A stretch of 64,000 nt of DNA, taken from contig MKVM01000005.1 in the NCBI GenBank assembly GCA_001898835.1, positions 992,001-1,056,000 on the forward strand, in the 5' to 3' direction. Position 1 is the stretch's first letter; the number at the start of each line of letters is the position of its first letter. A program made the position numbers and the translations under genes. Below, in pieces: positions 1 through 8,349 of this stretch. The notes under the pieces are model-generated. The model saw only the letters and a list, made by a program, of their open reading frames with translations, did not search any database and had not been told where the DNA came from. This DNA comes from Micrococcales bacterium 72-143 (GTDB lineage Bacteria > Actinomycetota > Actinomycetes > Actinomycetales > Microbacteriaceae).

Positions 1-321
1 GACAAGCCGAACGGCACCTACTGGTGCACCTCGGCGATCCAGTCGACCGGCAACGGCGCGTTCTCGGTGAGCGTCGGCACGCCGTTCGTGCACGTCAAGT
101 GGTTCCGCGGGCGCGACACGGCGGTGCGGCGCGCATCCACCTGCCCGGACCCCGCCTGCTGCCGGAAGCCTCCCGCCGAGCTCGCGGAACGCTGGCAGGA
201 CGCCGCCTGGCCGAGCGCGCGCCTGCACTCCTCCCTGCTCGCCGCGATGCCGACCGGCACCTTCACGGGCGTCGACCTCACCGAGGTGTACGAGTTCCTC
301 GACGCGCACGCGCCCGAGTAG
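1..321 (+). CDS. C-terminal part of an unrecognised protein (5' end outside window)
   Basis: The reading frame is already open at base 1 and runs 106 residues to a TAG stop, so the start lies outside the window. The visible part has a Trp-Cys pair near residue 8 and a cluster of three cysteines (C-P-D-P-A-C-C) near residue 45. It ends with an acidic FLDAHAPE tail. I do not recognise a family. An internal ATG at 67 could give an 84-residue product, but the sequence upstream of it in frame looks equally protein-like, so a truncated larger gene is more likely. Confidence 0.55.
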   Translation, partial: DKPNGTYWCTSAIQSTGNGAFSVSVGTPFVHVKWFRGRDTAVRRASTCPDPACCRKPPAELAERWQDAAWPSARLHSSLLAAMPTGTFTGVDLTEVYEFLDAHAPE

Positions 322-370
322 GCCTCCGGCCTCCGTTCGGGAGGACGACGCGCCGGTAGGAGCGCCGAGG

Positions 371-553
371 TCAGGCCGGATGCGGCGTGTCGTCCTCCCG
401 AACGGAATCGGACGCGGGTTCGGGCTCCTGCTGATCGCCCGTGGCCCCGTCCGCCTGGCGCCGGCGCCGCCTCTCGCGGTCGCGCTCGCGCGCGGTCAGC
501 TCGCCGGGCTCGACGTAGGTGCGGCCCGCCCGGCGGTCCTTCTCGTGCGGCAT
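371..553 (-). CDS. Small basic/acidic hypothetical protein (60 aa)
   Basis: A 60-residue protein begins MPHEKDRRAG, has a strongly basic middle (ERDRERRRRRQ) and an acidic tail (SVREDDTPHPA). Its ATG overlaps the TGA stop of the upstream gene (CATCA on the plus strand at 551-555), which indicates translational coupling. No domain is recognisable. It is probably a small accessory protein of the same two-gene unit and could be wholly disordered. Confidence 0.6.
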   Translation of the reverse strand: MPHEKDRRAGRTYVEPGELTARERDRERRRRRQADGATGDQQEPEPASDSVREDDTPHPA

Positions 554-1017
554 CAGAACGCCTGGCCGCCCACGGTGCGACCCGGCTCGACCCCCTCGTC
601 GGGGGCGAGCGGCGCCGGCTCGTCGGGCGTGATGTCCGGGCCCGTCGGGGCGCCGTCCGGCGCGCCCGGCACCGGGCCGTCGGGGGCCGCGGGCGGGGGT
701 GCGATCGACGCCTCCGCGTCGTCGAGCACGATCGTGCGGTCCGGCTCCGACAGCGCGCCGTCGGTCGTCGGCATCCGCTGGCCGTCGAACTGGCCGTCGG
801 GCGCATCCGGCTCGTCGGTCTCCGCGACGGGGTCCCCCTCGGGCGCCGCGGGGGCGTCCGTGGTCTCCACGAGGCGCCCGTCCGGGCCGAGGTCGGTGTC
901 GGCGACCGCCGTGTGATGCGGATGCCCGATGACGTAGCCCTCCTCGTCGAAGTGCTGGGGGGTGACGTCGGTGCTCTCGTCGAGCGCGTGGTCCTGGATC
1001 CTGCGGGTGTCGCTCAT
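553..1017 (-). CDS. Acidic, Pro/Ala/Asp-rich hypothetical protein (154 aa)
   Basis: Begins MSDTRRIQDHALDE and is dominated by Asp, Glu, Pro, Ala and Gly, with repeated DAPxAPEG/PDG-like stretches, so most of it is probably disordered. The ATG at 1017 is chosen over an upstream ATG because AGGAG lies six bases before it. The only conserved-looking part is the N-terminal 40 residues (a DEEGYVIGHPHH motif). It shares a 1-nt stop/start overlap with the 60-aa gene downstream. Function unknown. Confidence 0.65.
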   Translation of the reverse strand: MSDTRRIQDHALDESTDVTPQHFDEEGYVIGHPHHTAVADTDLGPDGRLVETTDAPAAPEGDPVAETDEPDAPDGQFDGQRMPTTDGALSEPDRTIVLDDAEASIAPPPAAPDGPVPGAPDGAPTGPDITPDEPAPLAPDEGVEPGRTVGGQAF

Positions 1018-1094
1018 CGTCGACTCCTCTCCGATACCAGTGCACGCCTGCATCGTCCGTCGCGCAACAGGGGTGACTTCCGCGGGGTGCGGGG

Positions 1095-1673
1095 TTACCA
1101 TCCCGCGATGTGCGTCCCGGTCGCCGGTGACCGGCGCCCGGCATATAGACCGGCGAGCGCGATGTCGAGGTAGAGCTCGCCCTCACCCGGAGCGCCGAGG
1201 CGTGCCGCGTACTCGATGCCGCAGACGAGGTGCAGCAGGCGCTCGAGAGTGAGGTCCTCCCGCACCACCCCCGCGTCCCGAGCGCGAGCCAGTACTCGCT
1301 CTGCAGCGCCCATGACCTCCGCGCGGACGCCGGCGAGTTCGGGGATCTCGGAAGCGTCGGCGAGCAGAACCGTCTGAAGGCCGGCGTCCGCGAGCTGGAG
1401 GCTGAGCCCGCCGCGAACGAGGGCCGCGAGCGCCCGCTCGGGGTCCGGCTCGCGCTCGGCGGTGCGAGCGAGGTCGCGGAGTTTCTCGACGGCTCCCTCT
1501 GCGAGCGCGGCGACAAGCGCCTCGATATTGGAGAAGTGCCGGTACACGGTTCCGACGCCGAGGCCGGCCCGACGCGCCACATCGTTGAGCTTGAGGTCGG
1601 TGATCGCGCATTCCCGTGCGGCATCGAGGATGCGGGCACGGTTGCGGGCGGCGTCGGAGCGTACGGAGGCCAT
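1095..1673 (-). CDS. TetR/AcrR-family transcriptional regulator
   Basis: 192 residues. The N-terminal TetR helix-turn-helix occupies roughly residues 10-50 (RILDAAR..., KLNDVARRAGLGVGTVYRHF). The C-terminal ligand-binding half resembles SBP/TetR_C families with a LLLADASEIPELAGVRAE helix. It is divergent from the SDR gene at 1755, and the 81-bp gap contains two inverted repeats that are good operator candidates. The inference is that it represses itself and the neighbouring dehydrogenase and is released by that enzyme's substrate or a related small molecule. Confidence 0.9.
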   Translation of the reverse strand: MASVRSDAARNRARILDAARECAITDLKLNDVARRAGLGVGTVYRHFSNIEALVAALAEGAVEKLRDLARTAEREPDPERALAALVRGGLSLQLADAGLQTVLLADASEIPELAGVRAEVMGAAERVLARARDAGVVREDLTLERLLHLVCGIEYAARLGAPGEGELYLDIALAGLYAGRRSPATGTHIAGW

Positions 1674-1687
1674 GCGGAAATCGTAGC

Positions 1688-1710
1688 GAAACGGATTTCA
1701 ATTCCGTTTC
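1688..1710. promoter_or_regulatory. Candidate TetR operator (perfect inverted repeat)
   Basis: GAAACGGA-N7-TCCGTTTC, an 8-bp perfect inverted repeat between the divergent TetR and SDR starts. Size and placement fit a TetR-family site. The assignment to the neighbouring TetR is inferred. Confidence 0.65.
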
Positions 1711-1721
1711 CTGCTAGCGTT

Positions 1722-1743
1722 AAACGGATGGTTCATCCGCTTT
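1722..1743. promoter_or_regulatory. Second inverted repeat upstream of the SDR gene
   Basis: AAACGGATG-GTT-CATCCGCTTT, just before the SDR Shine-Dalgarno (AGGAGGA at 1744-1750). It shares the AAACGGA half-site with the repeat at 1688-1710, so the two may form a double operator. Confidence 0.45.
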
Positions 1744-1754
1744 AGGAGGAGACC

Positions 1755-2711
1755 ATGGACTGGAACCCGCAGCGACTGCCCGATCAGACGGGGCGCACGA
1801 TCGTGGTGACGGGCTCGACCGCCGGCATCGGCTACTTCGCTGCCGAACAGCTCGCGGGGGCAGGGGCGGAGGTCGTGCTCGCCGGCCGTTCGGCGGCGCG
1901 CATAGACGCCGCAGCGCACGCTATCCGCGCACGGCATCCGCGCGCGGGGCTCGCGTCCGTCATCGTGGACCTCGCCTCGCTGGACTCGGTCGCCCGCGCC
2001 GCCGAGACGCTCGCCCGACGCGACCGCGTGGACGGTCTGCTGCTCAATGGCGGCGCCATGGCGCGATGGACGAGCCGCACCGACGACGGCCTGCCGCTGA
2101 CCCTCGCCACTCATGTCGTCGCGAACGTGGGCCTGATCGTGCCCCTCCTTCCGGCTCTCGCGAGGAGCGGCACCCCCGAACGGGCGAGCCGCATCGTGCA
2201 CGTGTCCTCCGGTTTCGTCGACCGTGCGCCCCGGCTCGCTCTGCGGGAACCGCTGCGGACACCGCGACTCGGCGTGCGCGCCTATACGCACGCGAAGGCT
2301 CTCACGGAGCTGCTCGCGTTCGAGCTCGACGCACGCCTTCGCGAGAACGGGCTGCCCATCAGCTCGCTCGTGAGCCGCCCGGGCGTGGGCGTCGACGCGA
2401 GGACCCCCGAGCGCGCCGGGGTGCACGACGCCACCACCCCGCATCGCCGCAACCCCTACACACCGTGGGCGCAGGGCAAGGATGCGGCCGCATGGTCGGC
2501 AGTGCGCGCCCTGACCGACCCGGCGGCTCGCGGCGGTGAGCTCTACGCCCCGGTCGGCGGCATCGCGGGACCCCCGGTGCGCGTCGAGCCGCCCGCGCAC
2601 ACGGCCCGCCCGGAAGCCGAGGTCGCCGCCGAGTCCTGGGCCCGGATCGCGGAACTCGCCCGCGTCGACGATCCGCTCACACCGGCATCCGGAGCACTGA
2701 GCGGGGACTGA
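1755..2711 (+). CDS. SDR-family NAD(P)-dependent oxidoreductase
   Basis: 318 residues. The Rossmann cofactor motif TGSTAGIG is at about residues 20-27, an NGG (NAG-like) motif near residue 98, and the catalytic Y-x3-K as YTHAK near residue 178 with an upstream Ser (VHVSSGF). The length and protein-wide pattern match the retinol-dehydrogenase/protochlorophyllide-reductase-like 'extended' SDRs. A strong Shine-Dalgarno (TAGGAGGA) precedes the ATG. The enzyme probably reduces or oxidises a small alcohol/ketone in the cytoplasm. The substrate cannot be named. It is divergent from, and probably controlled by, the TetR gene at 1095-1673. Confidence 0.9.
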   Translation: MDWNPQRLPDQTGRTIVVTGSTAGIGYFAAEQLAGAGAEVVLAGRSAARIDAAAHAIRARHPRAGLASVIVDLASLDSVARAAETLARRDRVDGLLLNGGAMARWTSRTDDGLPLTLATHVVANVGLIVPLLPALARSGTPERASRIVHVSSGFVDRAPRLALREPLRTPRLGVRAYTHAKALTELLAFELDARLRENGLPISSLVSRPGVGVDARTPERAGVHDATTPHRRNPYTPWAQGKDAAAWSAVRALTDPAARGGELYAPVGGIAGPPVRVEPPAHTARPEAEVAAESWARIAELARVDDPLTPASGALSGD

Positions 2712-2754
2712 TCTCCCTACGCCGACGATATGCGCCCGCTCGTAGCATCGGAGC

Positions 2755-3450
2755 ATGCGCGTGCTGGTGGTGGAGGACGAGCCCCTCATGGCGGAGGCGA
2801 TCCGAGACGGGCTCCGGCTCGAGGCGATCGCCTCCGACCTCGCGGGCGACGGCGACACCGCGCTCGAGCTCCTCGCGATCAACAGCTACGACGTCGCGGT
2901 GCTCGACCGCGACATCCCCGGGCCCTCGGGCGACGAGATCGCCGCGCACATCGTCGCCTCCGGCAGCGGCATCCCGATCCTCATGCTGACGGCCGCCGAC
3001 CGGCTCGACGACAAGGCCTCGGGCTTCGAGCTGGGTGCCGACGACTACCTCACGAAGCCGTTCGAGCTGCGGGAGCTCGTGCTGCGCCTGCGCGCGCTCG
3101 ACCGGCGCCGCGCCCACAGCCGTCCCCCGGTGCGCGAGCTCGCCGGCCTGCGGCTCGACCCGTTCCGCCGCGAGGTCTACCGCGACGGACGCTACGTGGC
3201 CCTCACCCGCAAGCAGTTCGCGGTGCTCGAGGTGCTCGTGGCGGCCGAGGGCGGCGTCATCAGCGCCGAGGAGCTGCTCGAGCGGGCCTGGGACGAGAAC
3301 GCCGACCCGTTCACGAACGCGGTGCGCATCACCGTGTCGGCGCTGCGGAAGCGGCTCGGCGAGCCGTGGGCGATCGCGACCGTCCCGGGCGTCGGCTACC
3401 GCATCGACACCGGTCCGGATGCCGGCGGTCCGGACGCCGCCGATGGATAG
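2755..3450 (+). CDS. vanR: VanR-like OmpR-family response regulator
   Basis: 231 residues. The receiver domain (1-115) has the acidic pocket EDE near residue 7, phospho-acceptor Asp51 (VLDRD), Thr79 and Lys101 (LTKPFE). A winged-helix DNA-binding domain follows (about 130-223, ending VPGVGYRID). Its stop overlaps the sensor kinase start by 8 nt, so the two are co-translated. The pair converges on vanZ-vanA-vanH. Assignment as VanR rests on that context plus family type, and the natural inference is that it activates the vanH promoter at about 7100. Confidence 0.85.
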   Translation: MRVLVVEDEPLMAEAIRDGLRLEAIASDLAGDGDTALELLAINSYDVAVLDRDIPGPSGDEIAAHIVASGSGIPILMLTAADRLDDKASGFELGADDYLTKPFELRELVLRLRALDRRRAHSRPPVRELAGLRLDPFRREVYRDGRYVALTRKQFAVLEVLVAAEGGVISAEELLERAWDENADPFTNAVRITVSALRKRLGEPWAIATVPGVGYRIDTGPDAGGPDAADG

Positions 3451-4528
3451 GCCCCGCGGCACGAGCGTGCGGCTGCGCCTCACGCTCAGCTACGCCGGGA
3501 TCGTCATGGCGGCCGGGGTGCTGCTGCTCGCGGTCGTCTGGCTGTTCCTGCTGCGCTACGTGCCGGCGAACGCCGTCTACTCCCGGCAGGGCGAGTTCTT
3601 CCCCGGGCGGATCGACCTCATCCGCGCGTTCGTCCCCGCGGCGGCGTGGGCGCTCGTCGCGCTGCTCGTGCTCGCGATCGGCGGCGGCTGGCTGCTCGCC
3701 GGACGGATGCTGGCGCCCCTGCGCCGGATCACCGACGCCACCCGGCTGGCCGGCCGCGGCTCGCTCTCGCACCGCATCCGCCTGACCGGCCGCGACGACG
3801 AGTTCCGCGAGCTGGCCGACAGCTTCGACGCGATGCTCGCCCGGCTCGAGGCCCAGCTCGCGGAGCAGCGGCGGTTCGCGGCGAACGCCTCCCACGAGCT
3901 GCGCACACCGCTCGCGATCACCCAGACGATGCTCGACGTGGCGCAGCACGACGAGCAGCACGACACCGAGGCGCTGCTCGAGCGGCTGCGGGCGGTCAAC
4001 ACACGAGCGATCGAGCTGACCGAGGCGCTGCTGCTGCTGAGCCGGGTCGAGCAGCGCTCCTTCGCGCGCGAGGAGGTCGACCTCTCGCTGCTCGTGGAGG
4101 AGGCCTTCGAGTCGCTGCTGCCGCTCGCGGAGGCCCGCGGCATCTCTCTCGTGGCCTCCGGCGTGCTGGCCCGCACCACGGGGTCCGCCGCGCTGCTCGC
4201 GCAGCTGACCGCCAACCTCGTGCACAACGCGATCGTGCACAACCTGCCCGAGGGCGGCATCGTGAACGCGACGACCGCGGAGGGGTCCGGATGGGCGGTC
4301 CTCACGGTGGAGAACACGGGCGAGCCGATCTCGCCGCACCTCATCCCGACGCTCACCGAGCCGTTCCAGCGCGGCACCGCGCGCGTGCGGAGCGACGACG
4401 CCGGGGTCGGCCTGGGGCTCGCGATCGTCGACAGCATCGTCGCGGCGCACGGGGGGCAGCTGACGCTCTTCGCGATCCCCGAGGGCGGCCTGCGCGCGAC
4501 CGTGCACCTGCCCGCGGCGACGGCCTGA
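3443..4528 (+). CDS. vanS: VanS-like sensor histidine kinase
   Basis: 361 residues. TM1 spans about 18-38, a very short extracytoplasmic loop about 39-62, TM2 63-86 and HAMP 87-140. The H-box is FAANASHELRTPLA with His151, followed by an N-box (NLVHNAIVHN) and a GVGLGLAIV G-box. The small outer loop is like actinobacterial VanS proteins, which sense glycopeptides or their lipid II complex, but the inducer here is not knowable from sequence. It starts inside the end of vanR and stops two bases before the convergent vanZ stop. Confidence 0.85.
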   Translation: MDRPRGTSVRLRLTLSYAGIVMAAGVLLLAVVWLFLLRYVPANAVYSRQGEFFPGRIDLIRAFVPAAAWALVALLVLAIGGGWLLAGRMLAPLRRITDATRLAGRGSLSHRIRLTGRDDEFRELADSFDAMLARLEAQLAEQRRFAANASHELRTPLAITQTMLDVAQHDEQHDTEALLERLRAVNTRAIELTEALLLLSRVEQRSFAREEVDLSLLVEEAFESLLPLAEARGISLVASGVLARTTGSAALLAQLTANLVHNAIVHNLPEGGIVNATTAEGSGWAVLTVENTGEPISPHLIPTLTEPFQRGTARVRSDDAGVGLGLAIVDSIVAAHGGQLTLFAIPEGGLRATVHLPAATA

Positions 4529-4530
4529 AC

Positions 4531-5100
4531 TCAGCCCATCCCCACCGGCAGACCCGGCAGCCGGGGGAACGTGGTGACGACGAGCGCGACCGCCGCGAGC
4601 ATGACCACGGTCCCGGCGGCGAGGAGGCCCGTCGCGAACGCCGAGGCTCGGGGGCTGCGGCGCACGATAAGGGCGATGAGGAAGCCCAGGAGGCCGCCGG
4701 TGGCGTTCGCGATGACGTCCGAGGTGTCGGTGCTGCCGACCGCGAGCACGAACTGGGTGAGCTCCATGGCGGCGCTCGCGAACGCGACCGTCCCGACGAC
4801 GCGCAGCCACGACCAGTTCTGCGCGAGCATCCCGAGGTAGAGCCCGAACGGCACGAAGACCGCGATGTTCCCGGCGACCTCGCGCGGCTGGCTCGCGCCG
4901 TACCCCTCGGCGGCCACGAACGGCATCAGCTTGAGCCCGCGCATCCCGTCGTCGCCGACGAAGGGGGCGTGCAGCTTCCACAGCACGAGCCAGGTCAGCA
5001 CCACGAGGTACACGGCGAACAGCAGCCCGAGCGCCGCGCGCGACCCGCGACCGCGGTCGGCATCGACGCGCGCGGGGCGCACCGCGACCGGCGCCGTCAT
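4531..5100 (-). CDS. vanZ: VanZ-family membrane protein
   Basis: 189 residues with about five hydrophobic segments. The VanZ signature is visible: LMPFVAAEGY... then GNIAVFVPFGLYLG and ELTQFVL..GSTDTSDVIANATGG. VanZ proteins confer low-level teicoplanin resistance by an incompletely understood membrane role. The ATG lies within the stop region of the ligase gene (4-nt ATGA overlap), so it is the third gene of a vanH-vanA-vanZ operon. Confidence 0.85.
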   Translation of the reverse strand: MTAPVAVRPARVDADRGRGSRAALGLLFAVYLVVLTWLVLWKLHAPFVGDDGMRGLKLMPFVAAEGYGASQPREVAGNIAVFVPFGLYLGMLAQNWSWLRVVGTVAFASAAMELTQFVLAVGSTDTSDVIANATGGLLGFLIALIVRRSPRASAFATGLLAAGTVVMLAAVALVVTTFPRLPGLPVGMG

Positions 5101-6131
5101 CGCGCGACCCCCGGCAGCGCGAGGTCCACCAGCCGGTCGATCACCTCGGCGAGCGACAGACCGGCCGCTGCCATCATCCGCGGGTACCGGCTGTACGAGG
5201 TGAGGCCGGGCAGCGTGTTGACCTCGTTGAGCACGACGGTGCCGTCCGGCCGCAGGAAGAGGTCGACGCGGGCGAGCCCGCGGCAGCCGAGGGCCCGGTA
5301 GACGGTCTGCGCCGTCACCTGCACGAGCAGCTTCGACGCCTCCGAGATGTCGGCCGGCACGATGAAGGTGGAGTTCTCGGAGCCGGTCTCGGGGCTGGCC
5401 TCCTGGTGGATGCGGAAGAAGCCGCTCGTGAGGGCGACCCGGTCGAGCTCGCCGAGTGTGAGGCCGGTCTCGTCGCCGAGCACCGCGCAACCGATCTCGC
5501 TGCCGACCACCGCCTGCTCGACGAGCACGACCGTGTCGAACTCGCGGGCCGACTCGACGGCGTCCGCCAGCTGCTCGGGAGCGTCGACCCGGGTGACGCC
5601 GAAGGAGGAGCCGGAGCGGGCGGGCTTCACGAACACCGGATAGCCGAGGCTCGCGGGGTCGACGGTCTCGCCCGGCTCGACCCGGCGGAACTCGGGCGTC
5701 GCGACGCCGGCGGCGGCGGCGACGGCGTAGCTGAGCCCCTTGTCCATCGCGAGGCTCGAGGCCGCTACCCCGCAGCCGAGGTACGGGATGCCGCTGAGCT
5801 CGAGGAGGCCCTGGACGGTGCCGTCCTCGCCGAAGCGGCCGTGCAGCACGGGGAAGACGACGTCCAAGGGCACGGTCTCGCGGTCGCCGTCGAGGAGCTG
5901 CACGCCGCCGACCGTCGGATCCGGGGCGAGGAGAACGGGTCGGCCGCCACCGGCCTCCAGCTCGTCGGGCCCCGCGCAGAGCAGCCACCCGCCCGCCCGG
6001 GTGATCCCGATCCAGAACGGCTCGTACCGGTCGGGGTCGAGGGCCGCGGCCACCTCCCGTGCCGACTTGATGGAGACCGGATGCTCCTCGGAGCGACCCC
6101 CGAACAGCACCCCGATGCGGGTCCTAGTCAT
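5097..6131 (-). CDS. vanA: VanA-type D-alanine--D-lactate ligase
   Basis: 344 residues, an ATP-grasp ligase. The N-terminal VLFGGRSEEHPVSIKSA motif is the VanA/Ddl signature. The omega-loop contains FFRIHQE with His242, the residue that in VanA favours D-lactate over D-alanine. The C-terminal VNTLPGLTSYSRYPRMM block is near-identical to VanA-class enzymes. It should make the D-Ala-D-Lac depsipeptide that replaces D-Ala-D-Ala in peptidoglycan precursors. The ATG at 6131 overlaps the vanH stop by 8 nt. An upstream in-frame ATG at 6140 is possible but less aligned with family starts. Confidence 0.92.
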   Translation of the reverse strand: MTRTRIGVLFGGRSEEHPVSIKSAREVAAALDPDRYEPFWIGITRAGGWLLCAGPDELEAGGGRPVLLAPDPTVGGVQLLDGDRETVPLDVVFPVLHGRFGEDGTVQGLLELSGIPYLGCGVAASSLAMDKGLSYAVAAAAGVATPEFRRVEPGETVDPASLGYPVFVKPARSGSSFGVTRVDAPEQLADAVESAREFDTVVLVEQAVVGSEIGCAVLGDETGLTLGELDRVALTSGFFRIHQEASPETGSENSTFIVPADISEASKLLVQVTAQTVYRALGCRGLARVDLFLRPDGTVVLNEVNTLPGLTSYSRYPRMMAAAGLSLAEVIDRLVDLALPGVAR

Positions 6132-7083
6132 ACTGCACACCCCTCTCGAATCGCAGGCAGTTGATGAGGCTGTTGACGACCGCCTCGGTGAGCGCGCGCT
6201 CCGTGAAGTAGGCGGAGTGCGGCGTGAGGACGACGCCGGGGTGACGGTGCAGCCGCAGCAGCTCCTCGTCGTCGACGGGGTTCGCCCGGCGGTCGGTGTA
6301 GAAGATGCCGTCCTCGCGCTCCAGCACGTCGAGCGCCGCGCCGGCCAACCGCCCGCTCTCGAGCGCGTCGAGCAGGGCGGAGGTGTCGACGAGCCCGCCG
6401 CGCGCGGTGTTGACGAGGCAGGCGCCTGGGCGCATCGCAGCGAGGGCGTCGCGGTCGATCAGGTGGTGGGTGCTCTCGTCGAGCGGCGCGTGCAGCGTCA
6501 CGATGTCGCTCACCCGCAGCAGCTCGGCGAGGGGAACCCGCTCGACCCGCGCGGGGCCGCTGCGCCCGTGGGCGACGATGCGGCATCCGAACCCCCGCAG
6601 CCGGTCGATCACGGCCGAGCCGATGCGTCCGGTGCCGACCACGCCGACGGTCAGGTCGTGCAGCTCGCGTCCGCGCGCCTGCCCGAGCCGGTAGTCGTGG
6701 GCCTCGATGCGGGCGAGCGCCGCGCGCCCCTGCCGCAGCAGCACGAGGATGAGCATGAGCGTGTGGTCGGCGACGCTGTCGGGCGAGTAGAGCACGTTCT
6801 CCACGCGGATGCCGAGCTCGGCCGCGGTGTCGACGTCGACGTGGTCGAGGCCGACGCTGCGCGTCGAGATGTAGCGCACGCCGATGTCGCGGAGCGCCCT
6901 CAGCTGCGCGCCCTCGATGCGGAACTTGTGGCCGACGCTGATGCAGCGGCTCCCCGCGGCGAGTCCGACGGTGTCGACCGCGACCGGCGCGGCCGTGATG
7001 ACGGGCGTGATGCCGAGGTACGGCGCCCGCGCCCGGAACACCGCCGCCTCGTCCGCGTCGCAGCCGAAAGCGGTGACCTCCAT
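6124..7083 (-). CDS. vanH: VanH-type D-lactate dehydrogenase (2-hydroxyacid dehydrogenase)
   Basis: 319 residues. NAD-binding GVVGTGRIG is at 147-155, the catalytic Arg at 228 (NTARGG), an acidic residue in LEREDGIFYTD (about 255-260) and catalytic His289 (TPHSAYFTE). The ISVGHKF and TRSVGLDHVD blocks are typical of VanH. It reduces pyruvate to D-lactate for the ligase encoded directly downstream. It is the first gene of vanH-vanA-vanZ, preceded by a 78-bp gap with an inverted repeat. The usual third catalytic gene, vanX, does not follow. Confidence 0.9.
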   Translation of the reverse strand: MEVTAFGCDADEAAVFRARAPYLGITPVITAAPVAVDTVGLAAGSRCISVGHKFRIEGAQLRALRDIGVRYISTRSVGLDHVDVDTAAELGIRVENVLYSPDSVADHTLMLILVLLRQGRAALARIEAHDYRLGQARGRELHDLTVGVVGTGRIGSAVIDRLRGFGCRIVAHGRSGPARVERVPLAELLRVSDIVTLHAPLDESTHHLIDRDALAAMRPGACLVNTARGGLVDTSALLDALESGRLAGAALDVLEREDGIFYTDRRANPVDDEELLRLHRHPGVVLTPHSAYFTERALTEAVVNSLINCLRFERGVQYD

Positions 7084-7117
7084 GCCGTCCAGTCAACGCA
7101 GGCGCGCGTCACCACCC

Positions 7118-7137
7118 CGTATGGGTTTTCGCATACG
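7118..7137. promoter_or_regulatory. Inverted repeat in the vanH promoter region
   Basis: CGTATG-N8-CATACG in the short gap upstream of vanH, with further related GTAT/ATAC half-sites next to it (GATACGG near 7143). A VanR-binding role is inferred from position only. Confidence 0.45.
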
Positions 7138-7161
7138 CGGGCGATACGGTCGCGGGCACGT

Positions 7162-8349
7162 TCAGCGCGTAAGGATCAGCGCCTCCCCCTGACCGCCTCC
7201 GCCGCAGAGCGCGACGGCGGCCGTGCCGGAGCCGCGCCGCGCGAGCTCGTGCACCGCGTGCACGACGAGCCGGGTTCCGCTCGCGCCGATCGGGTGCCCG
7301 AGCGCGATCGCGCCGCCGTGGATGTTGACCACCTCGTCGGCGAGGCCGAGTTCGACCTGGGACTGCACGACGACCGAGGCGAAGGCCTCGTTGATCTCGA
7401 CGAGGTCGAGCTCCGCGGGGTCGATGCCCTGCCTGGCGCACGCGGCCGCGACCGCCCGGGCCGGCTGCGAGTGCAGCGAGTTGTCGGGGCCGGCGACCTG
7501 CCCGGCCGCCCCCACCGCGGCGAGCACCGGCCAGCCCTCGGCCTCGGCGCGGGACCGCGTGGTGAGCACCACGGCGGACGCGCCGTCCGAGATCGGCGAG
7601 GCGTTGCCCGCCGTGATGGTGCCGCCCTCGGCGAAGGCCGGCCGGAGGCCGGCGAGCGTCTCGACCGTGGTCTCCGGGCGGACGCCCTCGTCGGCGCTCA
7701 CCACGACCGGCTCCCCCCTGCGTTGCGGGATCTCGACGGGCACGAGCTCCGCGTCGAAGACGCCCTCCCGCTGGGCCGTGGCGGCCCGCGCGTGCGAGCG
7801 GACCGCCACGGCATCCTGTGCCTCGCGCGTGATGCCGAGGCGTGCGTTGCCGCGCTCCGTGGAGGCGCCCATGCTCTCGCGGTCGAAGGCGTCACTGAGC
7901 CCGTCGTGCGCCAGATGGTCGAGCACCTCGACGCTGCCGTACGCCCAGCCCTCGCGCGAGCCCGGCAGCAGGTGCGGCGCACGCGTCATCGACTCCATGC
8001 CGGCGGCGACCACGACCTCCGCGTCGCCCGCGCGCAGCATCCGGGCCGCGTCGACGACGGCGGTCAGCCCCGAGAGGCAGACCTTGTTGACGGATGCCGC
8101 GTGCGCGTGCCAGCCGATGCCCGCGCCGATCGCGGCCTGGCGGGCGGGGTTCTGCCCCGCGCCGGCCTGCAGCACCTGCCCCACGAGCACCGCATCGACC
8201 GCGGATGCGGGGACACCGCCCCGCTCCAGCGCCCCGCGGATGGCGATCGAGCCGAGCTGCACGGCCGTGAGCGGCGCGAGCGCGCCCCGCAGCCGCCCCT
8301 GGGGAGTGCGGGCGGCCGAGATGACGACGACCTCCGCGACGTCGCTCAT
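7162..8349 (-). CDS. Acetyl-CoA acetyltransferase / thiolase
   Basis: 395 residues, full thiolase length. The acyl-accepting Cys91 lies in VNKVCLSGL, the His motif in [17 protein letters not shown], and the C-terminal CGGGGQG holds the second catalytic Cys. The ATG overlaps the CoA-transferase subunit B stop (ATGA). With the two CoA-transferase subunits upstream it forms a three-gene operon that activates and cleaves a beta-keto acid. This could be acetoacetate (ketone-body use) or 3-oxoadipate (pcaIJF). The sequence does not decide between them, although the IclR neighbour is common in both. Confidence 0.92.
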   Translation of the reverse strand: MSDVAEVVVISAARTPQGRLRGALAPLTAVQLGSIAIRGALERGGVPASAVDAVLVGQVLQAGAGQNPARQAAIGAGIGWHAHAASVNKVCLSGLTAVVDAARMLRAGDAEVVVAAGMESMTRAPHLLPGSREGWAYGSVEVLDHLAHDGLSDAFDRESMGASTERGNARLGITREAQDAVAVRSHARAATAQREGVFDAELVPVEIPQRRGEPVVVSADEGVRPETTVETLAGLRPAFAEGGTITAGNASPISDGASAVVLTTRSRAEAEGWPVLAAVGAAGQVAGPDNSLHSQPARAVAAACARQGIDPAELDLVEINEAFASVVVQSQVELGLADEVVNIHGGAIALGHPIGASGTRLVVHAVHELARRGSGTAAVALCGGGGQGEALILTR

